Shown: one piece after another, positions 25,801-40,800 of the stretch
Layout of the letters: the number at the start of each line of letters is the position of its first letter
How positions within the stretch are numbered: position 1 is the stretch's first letter
Origin: Struthio camelus
Lineage: Eukaryota > Chordata > Aves > Struthioniformes > Struthionidae
Reading direction: 5' to 3'
DNA length: 64,000 nucleotides
Assembly: GCF_040807025.1 (NCBI RefSeq)
Contig: NC_090947.1
Coordinates: forward strand, 2,976,001 to 3,040,000
Program-made: the position numbers and the translations under genes
Notes under the pieces: generated by a model
Told to the model about the DNA's origin: nothing
Database searches by the model: none
Seen by the model: only the letters and a program-made list of their open reading frames with translations

Positions 25801-28800
25801 TTGAATTGCGGGATATGTTATGGGCAAGCTTTCAAAATAGCCAAAAAATTCAAAAAGGAACACACTGTAAGCAAATCCCATACTACCTAGCAAGCAGAAC
25901 CATGTAAATTTATGTTCTCTGCACCAGCTAGATTAGGCACAAGTAACAGACGTGACTTCCTGAGAAAGGGCCCTTCAAAGCTCACACTTGCTAAACTGTC
26001 CATAAAAGATGCACAACTTGGAACAAGGTGAATGTATGTATTCCAGAGAGGAAGAAGCTGTTCTGTTAGCGCATATGGAGCATTTGGAAAAACACTGAAA
26101 AATGTAACATGCAAAACCCAAAACCCAAACTTCACCTAGGTCCATCCCCCCTCCCACCCTAAAATAAAAGGGTGCCACATGCCTAAATCTGTGCTCACTC
26201 TATGTTCCCCCAAAAGAATGCTTACAAGGATATTTCTTCTAGAGGAGAGTAAGAAGGGTTTAAACAGCTGTAGTACTTCACAACTCATTTTATGATTTTA
26301 TGATTTTTTTTATGATTCTCAGAATCTGGGCCCCAAAGGAAAAAGCCTACAGATTCTGTTTCTGTCCTGTTTTCAGACAGGTCACCTGCTTCTACCTACT
26401 CGGACAGGTGATTTTCTGACCAAAGAAGTGTCATTCCTGTTCTTGTGGTCCTCTGCCTGCCTTCCACTTCCTCACTAACCCACCTTCTGCCAGAACAAGC
26501 ATTTGCTCAGCTGCATGAAGAGCCTGACTGGAGGACCAATTTGGATTAAAACAGCCAGATAAAAAGCATTACAGTGATGGTGCATGATGTGGCTGAATGG
26601 ACTAAACAGCTTGATGCCAACAAAAAGGCAAGGTCCTACAGTACCAATCCTCTCATCTACCAGCTGTGCAGTCCAAATCAGCTCTGTAGCTTTCTGAATT
26701 GTTCCATAAGCTTAATCAACTCCCTTGCCCAGGGAGAAGCTATTCGCTCCTTTTGGCTGGGACAGTTTTCAGTGACTCAGTGAACTCAGTCAGCCAAGCA
26801 TACACCAGACAGCTTCAAAAAAAGTGGTGGGAGCGCAAGGGAAGATTCAGGGAGGCAGGGCGGATGGCAAGATGGTGGCAACAAATGATTAAATCGGCAC
26901 CCCAAACTTCACCCTTGCTTTTGACCCAGCTTAAGTACCCACCCTGTTTTTCCCATGGCTGCTAAGCCACCACAAGGAAAGGGATAGGAACAAGTGACTA
27001 GCATTGAGACTGTCAGTACTGCAGTCAGAAGAGGTAAACTGTTCAGCCCAGAAAAGAGATGACTGAAGGAAGACAGCACAAAGGTCTACATAAGTTTGAA
27101 GTAGCTGGGAGAACACAGAGAGGGACTAAATGTTTACTGTCTCTTCCACTACAAGATCTAGGTGCCATCAAATGAAGCCAAAAGGGGCAAGATAGAAACA
27201 CACAAGAAGAGCTTGTTCTTCAGGTCACGGATAACGGCTTAAGAAATACCTTGCTGAAGGATACTGCTGACACTAAAAGTTTAGAGGGCCTCAAGGGGAG
27301 ACTGGGCAAGTACTCTGAAGAAACTTGCATTTCCCGTGCGACTTCTGCATTTGAGCAAGTTTCACAGTCAGAATTGTAATGAAAGTCATCAAGGCCACAT
27401 CTTTTGCAAGTGGTTTGCCCATTCACAGGACTGCTCCATGCTTGTTACCTTTAAATCAGACTTGAGTAAGACCAAAGAAAAACTACAGCTTAATGACCGT
27501 GTTAGTACCAGTATTAAAGCATCTTATGATGCATGAATAATTATTAACCATAACACATCTTTCCACAGGGGGGTAAAGGGAATAAGCATAGAGGGTCAAA
27601 CCTTGGCTCAAATAAATCCCTTCAAACCCTCTTAGGTCTTTCACTGACATTGGCCAAAACAGACCTAAGGAGCATACCAACAGGCTTCTCCAATATCAAG
27701 TAACAGTTAACGCAGTTGACGTTTACACAAAAGCTGAACCATCTTTCCCACGAAAAGAAAGAAAAGTCACGTTATCACAGCAGCTACCTAAAAGACACAT
27801 GCTTTGCAAGGTAGAATTAAGTCTCTGCCCATAGAAGCTTACAATTGAAGCAGAACTGGTCAAGCAAACAGAAACAGAGATTCAATTAAACAGACCCAAC
27901 AGGTCACCCTTATCCCTGCAGCAGGAGGTAAATTAGAGCTACTGCAGAGTCACTGTTGAGTAACAGATTTTCCTACTCCATGGAAACAGATGAGACTGAG
28001 AATCGAATCTCAGTCTGCCGTGTTACGCTGTACAGAACTTATAGGTGGCAGTGAGGACTAACTCAGGAAGTATGCTCTGAAAACCACTTCACAATGAATG
28101 ACACTAATAAAATGAGTTTCATCCAGCAAAGGCAGAACTGCTCAACTTTAAGAGAACATCAGTAAAAAGATGAAAACAAGATTGTCCCATCAGTTAATTT
28201 AAGAACTCTGCCACAGAAATGTCTGTCAGAACAATAAACATGATAAAAAGCCCTGTAAAATGGTATATGCTGCAGGGTAGCCACAAATAGCTTTAGTCAC
28301 CTGTTTGCTATATACTGTAGCTGCATTTCATAGCTCATCAAAATAATTTCAGATCAGACATGCACAGGTAGAGCTTTGGAGAGTTTTAACCATCTGAAAA
28401 GGTGTACATCTATCAGAGTTTAGAGTCTGTCTTGTTTTCCAACAATTCTGGAGCAAAAAGAGTCACCATTCTTTTTCCTTCCATTCCCGTGTTACTTTCC
28501 ACTAATGGCTGTGCTTAACAGCTAATGTAGATCTATAAATAGCGTATTTCGAGCAGTGATGATCAAAGAGCACTTAAAAACAGAGACATGACTCTGCAAA
28601 GCATGGGTTCATTCATCAATATACAAATCCTTTCTTTTACTGACCGTTTATAGTAGGTATAATAACACTATTAGTGAATATTACTGCTATTTCCTGCAGA
28701 AAGCCTGATTTCCAGAAGTTTATTGTCAATGTTAGTTGTTGGCACATAGCTAAAAAAATTAAGAGAATCTAACAACTGGTAACTTCATATATTAGTTATA

Positions 28801-31800
28801 TTCTGGAAATGTTTGGTTATTATGTTCCAGAGCAACAGGAGGGGAAAAAAAAACAAAGGCAGGAGGGAGGTGATATCTCCTTCCAGACATACACATTCAA
28901 GGTGTATATGGTTTGGTTTTCAAAGGAGTTGCATAGATGGATGTTCATTTACAGCTCTATTCCTGCCATTCTTTACTCAAACAAAATTCTTAATGACATC
29001 CATTATAGTCCAGGCAACAAGCACAAAATTGATACTACAACCTCAATTCAGTAAAGCTTTTGAGTACTAAAACAATTACAATTCACTGAAATTGTTCAAT
29101 GAATGTTGTCCTACTCTAAATTGAGTTTAAGCAGGAATCACATTTGAAGAAATGAATTTGTGAATTGTAATTTGAACAACTACAAGCACCATAAACAATC
29201 TAAAGCCTACCTCTACTCCTGCTTTTGCAAGACAGCCAGGAATAAGCAATACTGTTCAACTAAATATTTTGTTGCAGCTTTTCTCCACAATGTCAGCTTG
29301 TCCTAGTGACCATTCCACATACTGATAGAATAAAATATACATTGGTTTTCTTTGGAAAGAGAATGTTAAAAGCACCAATTAGCCACTACTGTGCATATAC
29401 CTGCCGCAGGAAAAAGACAAGGAACAACATCTATGCTGGATAAAGTGTTATAATAATTGTAGACTCACTTTTCTAACTGAACAGGTAAAATGTAAAAAGC
29501 TTCTTACAACAGTATTCTTTATGTTACATTACCCAAAGTAACAGCAGGTTTTAGAAACGCCAGTTCATCCCTAACAGCTATAACTGAAACTGTCCTACCA
29601 TACCTGCACAGTCCAGCACTTAAAACTGTCACTATTTCATGGTCACTCCTGGTTACCCATGCAAATGTTACCCGTAAGAGCTAGTACAAAGCAGCGACAG
29701 GAGGGAGAGTGAGAAACAGATCCCAGTATCCTCCTTGCAGATTTGATAAAACCTTTTCCTGCTCTAGAGCATGATTTTCAACATGAGATACCAACATCAA
29801 ATTGTCTTCTCTGTTTTTGTTAAAAGTCTCCTGGGACACGCAGAACAGTGGAGAGGGAGCAGTTCGTCTGTGACTTCTTTCTCTGGCTCGTTTAATCATT
29901 AACAAAAGGTCTTTCTTCCTAGCTATTTTTCAGTTTTTGAATTTAATAGACTTTTACCCTGGTGATCACATTCCCATGTGGGCACAGAATTGATAAGGGT
30001 TTTGGAGAGGGAGGATGTGCTCCCACAAAAAAGTTTTTTCTTTCATAGGGCTCAGCAGAAATGGATTATTTTAATGCCAGTGGGATTTTATTGTCCTTTT
30101 GCTTTACGTGGGCACCTAGTGTACATAGAAGAATGGCAGGAGTAAAGAAGGACAGTGAAGAAGTGGAGAGAAGTAGATTACATACCCATTTCCACCCCTT
30201 TCCAGGTAACTTTGAGGAAAAACTTCATCGTTACTAATTTCTAGTTATTCTTCAGTTTCTTTTAGTCTTGCACACATTTAGCTATCTTTACATGTTTGTA
30301 TGTACTAGTCAATTATGAAATGTGATGGCAATATCATACTGTTAGCTTAGAAAATGCTAAAAATATTTCTGAAGAGATAAAATAAATTGATAAAATAAAT
30401 TGAGACTTTCTTAATTTATTGTGGTCTGTTTTCATTCCTTCCTGGATTCAAAAGCAGACAGGGCCGTGCATTAGAGCTGTCAAACATCTCCATCAAAATA
30501 AGAAACAGAACGGGAGACCTTGATTCTCAAAAATGAAAACTTCAGCAGAATAAGAAAAAATGGCAGGACAAGAAGAGAGAAACAGAAGATCTTGTTACCA
30601 TAGCAGCCATCTTTGGCACAATCACAAACAGGGAGAAAAAGAGATATCCTAGGAGTGTTTAATCTCCTTACTTCGGAAAAGGCAAGAGTCCCATTGAAGA
30701 TGATTCATGATTCAATTAAACTGTAAGAAAACCTTACAGCTTCTAAAAAACCATTTGACCAAGTTCTACTTGTATGTAGATTCTTGTATGCGATTACACA
30801 TACATATATGTGATGTATACATACATATACATACACACATATATACATGTGTGTACACGTGCCTGTATGTGTGTTTATATATACATACGTGTGAGTGTAT
30901 GTATACACACACACACACACAAGCAACAGCTGCAATGAGCCAAAGGCTAAAACGTTTACTACCCCACAATACAGTTATTACCATGTTAAAACTCAATGCA
31001 TTATTTTGACACAAACACTCCCTGTTGCTCACCCAGACTCTGATTTCCCAGAAACTAAAGTATTTCCTTTGTAGTTCAGGAGATTTTAAATGGGGGATTT
31101 GCATGTAAGCCAAGAACGCTCTATATTCGTAAAAGAGATGAGAAGGCTAAAGGCCTTCCTAAACCCTCACTTACCATGGAAGCTATCGTCAGCCCCTTTG
31201 CAATCAGACCTGCTAAGACATCTCAGGTCATGTCAAATCTGGAGAAAATCTTCTCTTAATGTCCTCCTTTTTGGACTAGTTATAAACCTTCACAGTATAA
31301 ACACATGTTATTAGAATACTCTTATTTGGGGTGTTTTAAGGTTGACAGTTGACAAATGTCATAGACCCACAGCTGTTTCCTGAGGTGTTTTACCTTCCTG
31401 TCATTCAACAGCTCACTGTGGTACAACTGTTTTCCTGTAACTATTTATATAACTAACTTGAGATATTCCAGCCCCAAGAATTTCCCCTTCAGGTTGCATC
31501 CTTAATTGGCTATGGAAAAAAGTGGAAATAAAGATCCTAGGGGAAAAAATTTGGAACTCTTCTCCCCTCCAACCTGTTACCTCTTCTCCATTTGCTGTTA
31601 CAAGCAAGACTCTAGGGTAAACTGCCAACCACACTCTTCCAGATCACTGGGCCAAAAGGGAGAAGAAAGATGAGAAGAGGGATATGAAGATGCAGCTTGA
31701 CCAGGCAGCTGAGCTGGTGCAGCTGCTGCCGAAAGGCAGCAATCCCACTCCTGGCTACATATTCCTGCTACTTCCCTTCTGCAGCTCCAGCATTCATCTA

Positions 31801-34800
31801 ACCCCTCAGCAAGCCCATTCAGTTTGGCATAAGCCTAGTCCGTGAAGAAAAAAATCAATTGCTCTAAGGTTAGCAAGCTGAATGGACTTGCCAGAGGCAC
31901 ACAGTTATAAGAGCCAGCACAAGGAAGGGAGCCGGACCGCTTCTCTTAGGGGTAGCAAGGTCTTATGGTTTAAGCTTTCTTTGCCTCATTATCATCATCC
32001 GTATTCCAAGAAGAAGCTCCCATCAGGGGAGGAGAGTGCAAAAAGGAAAATGAGAGCTCTCTCTACCATTCAGTGGCATATTTATTTGCATTTTTGATGA
32101 GTTAAATAAATATTCGGCAGAAAAACATAAACCTCTGCTTAATGTGCAGCTATACTGACAATATACAAATATAACGTTTAGATGTGTAAGGGATGGGGAT
32201 GGAGGACACAGAACCAGTGTTACTGCCAAAGAAGCCTCTGATTTGCTCACATGGTGAATATGCACGCGTGCGAAATATATCTTACTTTAGAAAGGGACAC
32301 TGCACAATTAGATGTTTTAGAGGAGGACAATGAGAATGATCAAGGGCTTAGAAAGGAATCCAGGGATGGAAGTCGAAAGGATTGACAGCCAGTGTCCAAC
32401 GATTAGCAAAGAGTCAATGCATGATGGTGGGAAAAATACTAAGTGGGTAGAGAAAGAAAGAGAAGCAGGTGGTTCATCATCTCAATATAAGAGCAAAACA
32501 ACACTTAAGAATGAAAGATGTCAATTAAAACTGATCTAAGGAAACTTTACACACAGGCAAATGCACCCACTGGAGCTGGAACTCACTGCAACAGAAAGCT
32601 TCCTTGAAGGTAGTTCAAGAGCACGGAATACATTCTTCAAAGAATTCCTCACAAACTTTCTGCTTCAAGGGTAAGGTACACATCCTCGACTTTCTTTTTT
32701 CTGACTGTATAAATTGGGCTAACAAAAGATACAATATTTTGATACAGGCTTTGCTCTGGTACAACAGAAACTTCTAGGCACATAGGCCTTTCTTGTCTGA
32801 AGATGGATCTGTGCGCCCAAACATTTGCTCGCTTTCTTCAATGCACACACCAGCACATATGCTTAAAGAATCCCACCAGACTAAAAAGAGAATACTCCAA
32901 CTGCTTGCTCTTAGCCTCAGGAGAAAGGATGGGGGGGAAACAAAAAACAAACCCTAGAGCATGAGAAGCAGGCCACAATATTTAACTTAACATAAAAACA
33001 GCTCTCTCCTACTATAAGATCTCTTGGACTTCTGTTTAAAGATTTTGAGGCTAGCCACAGGAGAAACAGTGGAAATGAATTACACAAACCAGGATCTCAG
33101 TGAGCAGCGTAACACACATGCTTTCTGCTAGAGCTGGTAACATGAAAAAGGTAACTTAGTTTTAAAGGTTTTGCTTCCATCTGCCAGAGTGACAGTGTTT
33201 CTTGGAGCAATCAGGGACCTGAGCATGGCTGAGCTGCATAGTTTTAGCTTAGAGATGTACTTCAGAGAAATCCCAAGTGACTAACGCACCTAAAAAGATT
33301 CTCTGTTCTAATGCCCAAGTGAACACCAACAAGCACTAGACTTCAGACTCCAGCAGACTTTGTAATAAGCAGCCCACTAATTTACCTTTTGTTTGTGTTT
33401 TTTGATCATTTCCTTTTTATCTGCAGTGAAGGGAGAGGTGCTAAAGTCTATTTTAAAGATCTCCATCTCAGTTTTCAGAGGTAAAGAGATAGGTGATGGT
33501 TTGAATGAGAATCTTAAGACAGCTGCATTTTTATGTATGCAGAAAAGAGTATGTACGTAAAAGAATTCTTATTTCACCCTCCCTAGGAGATTCAGGCAGA
33601 ACTTGCCAACACCATTTGGGAGTGTGAAGTGCATAAGTACATTATTTAAGTACACTGATTCCATTAAACAGAACCATTCGTTTTCTTTTTCTCTGCAAAC
33701 ACATCTGTCTAAGTGCTCCAGCTTCACAGGGAGCACAGAGAATTTGGAGCATTATCTGCTGGGATTGCGTGTGGCTGGAAGAAAGCAAAGAGATATAGCA
33801 GTTGTTTAAAAAGAAAAAAAAAAAAAAAAGAGTAGTAGTCAAGTCTTTACTAGTCTGACAGTTCCTAAAATAATGTTGCTTCATTTAAGAATGAACATGC
33901 TTATCTTTCAGTGATCTACAGAACCTGACTCAAAGGTTACCTCTCCCTTGCCAGAAAAGCATCTTTAGAAGTTTATGAATGCTTGAACAAACTGCTGAAC
34001 CCAGCCAGATGACTTTATGGTGAGAGAAGGAGTCAAAAAGCCACCTCCTCACAAGTGAAGAAAATATCTACAGAAGTAGTTTAGGGGATGCACACAAAAA
34101 AAGCAATTTTACAGAACTCAAAGCTCTATGTAGCTACCTCATGATTTTAAAGAAAGATGAACGTACCTAAAATTTTGTTCTCTGAAAAGTGTTTCCTCCT
34201 CCTCCCCAGCTACTTGTGACTAATGAATATTTTGAATAAAAAATAGCTTCTGCCTGGGATTTGAGAACCTCTGAAAACTACAAGGGCAACAGCAGCATTA
34301 GGCAGCATGAATTGTTTGCATGCAACACTGAAAAGCACAGGAGTTAGCTGCATATCTCTTTGATCAAGGATTTATGACTAGTTATAAGATTGCCGAGTAA
34401 AAAAAAATCCCCTACATAAACCATTGAATTTATTTGGTAAACATTTATTATACTAACTTTAAAAGCACGTATTTTCCACATGGAAATGCTAAAGTTCTGT
34501 AATTATACCATAATTAAGTCTTTAATTACAAGTCATGTGAGGCTAAAATCTTTATCTGCCTTCAAATGCAAGAGCAAAAGCATAGTTGTAACTGCCTGTA
34601 CATAAGACATCGACAAGGCAAGGTTTTACGGGCTGAAATCCTCCCTCATCAGACTAAGCAACTTCACAGTCAAAGCCTGCGTGTCTAAAAGATCATCTAC
34701 TTTTTCTGCTTGTACTAGTTGGTCTTATGCTATATTACTTCTGAATATAAGCCATCACATTGTCATTTGCAAAACAAAATTGGGGGAAAAATTAAGATCT

Positions 34801-37800
34801 TAACACAAAGAATTTAATTCTTAGAAGAATTTAATTCTTAGAACATAAAAAGGTGAATGGGGCTGCCCATTCTTTTGAGTAGCTTTTCTCTGGTAGCTTA
34901 TGAGAGGTAGGAAAATTCAGCATCTTTTGCATTGTGCACAGCCATGCACAGACTCACTGACACTGAGTTGAGACAATCCTCCCTGAGGCTAGGACTGAAT
35001 AAGAAAGGCATCACAAGCTGCTCAGTGTCTCAGTACAATTAAATCTTCTGAACATCTCCAGTGGGCTGTGGGCAAACCCTGAGCACTAAGGCTAAAGAAA
35101 GAAAATTCATTTTACTTTTAGGCCATGACCCATCCCTGTGGAATTTTATACGAACAGCAAAGACCACCAGCAGAGATGCATAGGGCCATGCATCTCTCTC
35201 ATGAGCAGAGAATCTCTTACCTATCCCATGACAACTACCTCTCCCACAGCACTGTTTCATAGTAAAGCTAGTCATTTGTTCCTTCAGGAGATGGCTCTCT
35301 GGCACTCAACTCCAAGAAGCAGGGAAAGGCTGAAAATAAGCTATTTAGTAACATATTGCTTTCAACTAAAAAAAAAAAAAAAAGAAATGAGAAAAGACAG
35401 AATTGCTAGGTCACTGCATTCACAGGGAGATGAGAAAAGAGATTCGGCAGATCTACTGGGAAAGACGCCTTCTGAATAGCGGCTCCATCAGACACCTGAG
35501 GGATTACCACAAGTGTTTAAGCATTCAGAAGAGAGAAAAAACAGAGTAGCCAGCATTGTCTCAATTTAACAGAACCCTCTATGAAATGCACATGATCCCT
35601 TCTTACTCCAAAAGACATTAGCACTTTGCATAGTATTTTCCTGAATGAGGGCCTAAAAACATGCCTGCAGAAACGAGATTATATTTTGGCAAAGCAGTTT
35701 TTTGGCACTGATAATACTCAGTTTCTGCTGTCAACTAACCGGCACCAAACCGAATAACCCAAGATCACCATTTCCCTTCCCAGGTATTCAGATTTCTATG
35801 GCTAAGCAACCCTCTACTATGTCTGCAAGGCAAGTCACAATCTTTTTTGGAAGCCAGTTTTCTTATCAGCCAGGGCATTCTCAGTTTCTTGCCATCACAA
35901 AGAGGAATGTGCTGTTGTATAGTCAGAAAAAAAAAGGCTTTCAGAACTAGTACCCCTGGTTCCCAGCACACAGCACTGAGGTCACATCTAGCTGTGTGTC
36001 AGGCAGCCTCAATAATTCCCTGCTCCACTGCAAAGTGACATTTCAACCAAAAAGGCCTGTCATCTTCAGGAAGACAGGCACAGTCAGTACAGCTGGATGT
36101 TGCATGCTGGTGACGAGTCATGCAGCCGATCATTCTGAAATACGTGCTGCACACACAAAGACGTCTTTTGCAGTGAAGAACTCAAAAAATTCTTAGTCTG
36201 AGCTTGACATTTCAGATTTAAACTGTGATACCAAGAAAAGCTAAATTCTGGTAGCAATTTCCCTGGTAGATGAACCAGGGAATTTTCAAAACCATTAGAC
36301 AAACTCAAGGAATACTGACAAGCTTTCTGCTGCTTTAACCCTTAATTTTAGCTCCTTTTACACAAAGCGGAAAGAATACTCTCATACACAACTCAAATGA
36401 GGCAGAACAGCATGAACTTGGAGAGTCTCTCCACTGCACAGCTAGCTGAAGAGGAATAACTTATGTCGAATATTTGGAGGAAATTCTGAACTGACTATTC
36501 AAGAAAGCATTTGCTAGTTTCCAAATAAGTTGAAACATACCTTACATTTTAATTCTAGTAACAGACCATACGTTAACAGGATCAGAAAAACGACAGTGTT
36601 TTCACTATGCGAATCATGGTTTATAACAATTTCCACATATATTCCTTGGTCTTCAGTGATTGCTTGAAAAAATAGCAGAGAAAATTTCTACAAAACTTGA
36701 AAAATATACTATCACTTGCAATTTCAGTTTGTCCAAACAATAATAATTGGCGTCAGTTCCACAATTTCTCTAATGAGAATTTACAGTACCTGTGCCTTAG
36801 AAAAACACTACATGGTGTAACAGGATCCCATGCCAGCCAAACAACTGACAGGACTAAGCGCTAAGTCAATTTGAAGCCATTGTCTCCAGAACCAGAAAGG
36901 CAAGCAGCTAATTAAAACATTGTGTGGGAGCCTGCATGAGGTGTAAGAAAGTGCTGGGCCACAACAGGCTTTGGATGTGTGCCTGCTCACAGAAATACAC
37001 TATTTAAAGCAACAACACTTTTCAGAACCAATGTAATGCTCATATCTCCTCAGCCTACTTTAGAAAAACACCCCTTCCTGAAGTGTTTTATAAGTAGTCT
37101 TCTTTTCAGAAGCCTCCATGAGTTCCCAATTTTCTTGTTTGACTCAGAGGATTATTTTAGATTTCAGAGGTCAGAGATTAATCAGGGCAGGAGAAACAAA
37201 AACAAATGAAAATCACTTCTCCTTTAGTCCACATCTAAAGATCAAAAAAGAAAATCAGCTTACGAAACAAACAATTTGCTTCACTATGCCTCTTATGTGG
37301 AAGCTAGACTTCAAAAAAGGTGGGGATCTAGGCAAAATTCAGAACTTACTCTTAGAAATGTGCATCTATGTGCATGAAGTTAACACCCAAGCTGTGCACA
37401 GGACAGGTATGAATATGCTCACACCTTCGCCGGCATAATCGTACAGCTATTGTCCAACTGCTCCTCTTCCAGAATTACTTACCGATCGATATTCATAATA
37501 AATTTTATCATACTCAGTGCCTCCAATTGTTATTTCTGGAATGAAACGAGGGATGGCTGCAGGGTCTAGTACTCCATCCTTGTCCTGAACACTGAGGGGA
37601 AAGAAAAAAAGAAAAGAAAAGAAATGAAATTAATTAATAAAGGAATAGTTAGTCCACATCCTGCCCAAAAGAGAGCAACCTTAAGCCTGAGTTTGCCCAA
37701 TATGGAAGAACAGCTCTTCTGTTAAACAATTTTTCCACAGATTCTGGCTCTCTTCTGATTATGACAAATAGAAAGTCCTTTTCCTCACACTGTAGTGTGT

Positions 37801-40800
37801 TAGGGTTCTCCCACAAGGTTTTACCTCACTGAAGTTACTCTGTCATTGCTGGGAATGTATAACCTTCTTTGTAAGGCAGCTCTAGCTTGTTGCTTTCCTA
37901 TATAAGCAAGATAAAGTCAATGCTTTCAGCGAGTTCCATATTCCATCTTCTAAATCAACTTCATTTAATTACTTCCTGACAATCTATTTTCACACATAGA
38001 CCCCCACAAGGATTAAAGTAGGGTAATGCTCTTCTTCCCCAAATTCCCATCCTAAATGTATCAACTCTTACTAGGTACCTTGCCACTGAGGCAAATCAAA
38101 TGATTCAGAAGAAGTCAGTGCTTCCAGCATCCTATCTGGGACTATTTAGAGGCAGTTTGCTGTGGTACCTATTATGACAGGCTGGCTATGATGAGTACAG
38201 ACACCAGGACCAATCAAAAATCCATGCTGCATGGAAACAGCACTTTCAAATATCCCAAATTTCAAATGTCTGAGAAACTGCTAGAAAGCCACCTTTTGGG
38301 TACAGACACTACACACAGCTCAACTGTGCCACCTATATGTATGTGGGGAAAAATACATCGGCTATCAATTTGCAGTGGACAATGACTGAATTTTAAATTC
38401 GATACTTGAGAACTCTGCAAACAATTGCGTTATAAGTTTTCAGTGAACTGCATTTCTTTACAAATACTTACACATGCATGAAACAAACAGATGCACTGAG
38501 CAAGGCAGAGTTAATTGTCTTTCAGCAGTTAACATTTTTCCCCAAGTCACAGAGCTTGGCATATTACTTCACAGCACTGCAGTTTCAATGGGTAAACCAC
38601 TTTATTAATATATACTGACATGCACACTGCAAATTATCCTAATATAGTCAAATCAGTAATAAAAAAAGGTGAGGGGGGAAAAGATAAGAATAAGTGCCTA
38701 TTTACAAGACCAGGATGAACACTGAAGATGTTACCTACAAACTTTAACATTATCTATCTTCATATGTATTAAGTCAAGTATTTTTTAATCATTTGGGAAA
38801 CTATCACAAATTTATTTAATGCTCTAGAAACCTGTGGAATGACATACTATTTCCGTAAGTATTCTTAGGATCTCTGGGGCTCTACTCCGTAACAGGTAAA
38901 ATGCCAAAAGGCAAATCCAGCAAGGTTCATTTAGCAACTAAGTATCACAAAATCATAGAACGGTTTAGGTTGGAAGGGACCTCTGGAGATCATCTAGTCC
39001 AACCCCCCTGCTCCAGCAGGGTCCTCTAGAGCACATTGCCCAGGATCGCGTCCAGGAGGGTTTTGACTATCTCCAGGGAAGGAGACTCCACCACCTCTCT
39101 GGGCAACCTCTTCCAGTGTTCTGTCACCCTCCCAGTCAAGAAGCTTTTCCTCCTGTTCAGATGGAACTTCCTGTGGTTCAGTTTGTGCCCGTTGCCTCCT
39201 GTCCTGTCGCTGGGCACCACGGAGAAGAGTCTGGCCCCATCCTCTTGACATCCTCCCTTCAGATACTTGTACACGTTGATGAGATCGCCTCTCAGTCTTC
39301 TCTTCTCCAGGCTGAACAGGCCCAGTTCTCGCAGCCTTTCTTCAGAGGAGAGATGCTCCAGTCCCCTCATCATCCTTGTAGCCCTCCGCTGGACTCTCCC
39401 CAGGAGTGCCATGTCTCTCTTGTACTGGGGAGCCCAGAAGTGGACACAGTACTCGAGGTGAGGCCTCACCAGGGCTGAGGAGAGGGGCAGGATCACCTCC
39501 CTCCACCTGCTGGCAACGCTCTGCCTAATGCACCCCAGGCTCCCATGGGCCACCTTGGCCACAAGGACACATTGCTGCCTCATGCTTAACTGATTGTCCA
39601 CCAGGACACCCAGGTCCTTCTCTGCAGAGCTGCTTTCCAGCAGGTCAACCCCCAGCCTGTGCTGGTGCATGGGGTTCTTCCTGCCTAGGTGCAGGACCCT
39701 GCACTTGCCTTTGTTGAACTTCAGGAGGTTCCTCTCCGCCCAGCTCTCCAGCCTGTCCAGGTCCCTCGGAATGGCAGCACAGTCCTCTGGTGTATCAGCC
39801 ACTCCTCCCAGTTTAGTATCATCAGCACGCTTGCTGAGGGTGCACTCTGTGCCTTCATCCAGGTCCTTGATGAATAAGTTGAACAAGACTGGACCCAGGA
39901 CTGGCCCCTGCAGAACACCGCTAGCTACAAGCCTCCAACTAGACTGCGTGGCTGACCACAACCCTCTGAGCTCTGCCATCCAGTCAGTTCTCAATCCACC
40001 TCACTGTCCACTCATCCAGGCAACACTTCCTGAGCTTGCCTATGAGGATGTGAGGGAAGACGGTGTCAAAAGCCTTGCAGAAGTCCAGGGAGACAACATC
40101 CACCGCTCTGCCCTCCTCCACCCAGCCAGGCATCCCATCAGAGAAGGCTATCAGATTGGTCAAGCATGATTTCCCTTTGTGAATCCGTGCTGACTACTCC
40201 TGATCACCTTCTTGTCCTCCACATGCTTAGTCATGACCTCCAGGATGAGCTGTTGCCTCACCTGTCCAGGGATGGGGGTGAGGCTGACAGGCCTGGAGTT
40301 TCCTGGCTCCTCCTCCTTGCCCTTTTGGAAGACTGAGGTGACGTTGGCTTTCTTCCAGTCCTCGGGCACCTCTCCTGTTCTCCAGGACCTTTCCAAGGTG
40401 ATGGAGAGCGGCCTAGCAATAACATCCGCCAGCTCTCTCAGCACTCGCAGATGCATCCCGTCAGGGCCCATGGATTTACGGGTGTCACGTTTGCACAAAT
40501 GATCTCTAACCCCATCCTCCTCGACCAAGGGAGAGTCTTCCTTTCTCCAGACTTTCTGTCTTGTCCCCAGGGTCTGGAATTCCTGAGGGCTGGCCTTAGC
40601 AGTAAAGACTGAAGCAAAGAAGGCATTTGGTATCTCTGCCTCCTCTGTGTTCTTCATCACCAGGGCCCGTGCCCGATTCAGCAGCGGGTCCATTTTTTCC
40701 CTAGTCTTCCTTTTGCTATTGATGCATTTGAAGAAGCCCTTCTTGTTGTCCTTGACATCCCTTGCCAGATTTAATTCCAAGTGGGCCTTAGCCTTCCTTG

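Larger units (their letters stand above)
22811..37482 (-). other. NDUFA10: NDUFA10 last intron (14.7 kb)
   Basis: This is the longest intron seen, GTAAGT...CTAG on the minus strand. It is AT-rich. It holds a composite CA/TA microsatellite at 30795-30921, A-runs at 33814-33829 and 35368-35383, and small tandem duplications at 30376-30402 and 34808-34841. I recognise no other coding segment or repeat family. Confidence 0.85.

Noticed and set aside
26284..26325. TTATGATTTTATGATT-like units resembling a CR1 3' tail
   Set aside because: The flanking sequence has no CR1 similarity, so the resemblance is probably chance in T-rich DNA.
30705..31113. Open frames rich in Thr-His-Tyr-Ile-Cys-Val repeats on both strands
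   Set aside because: They are translations of the CA/TA microsatellite.
39594..40169. 191-codon plus-strand frame
   Set aside because: It is the antisense shadow of the CR1 ORF2 remnant.
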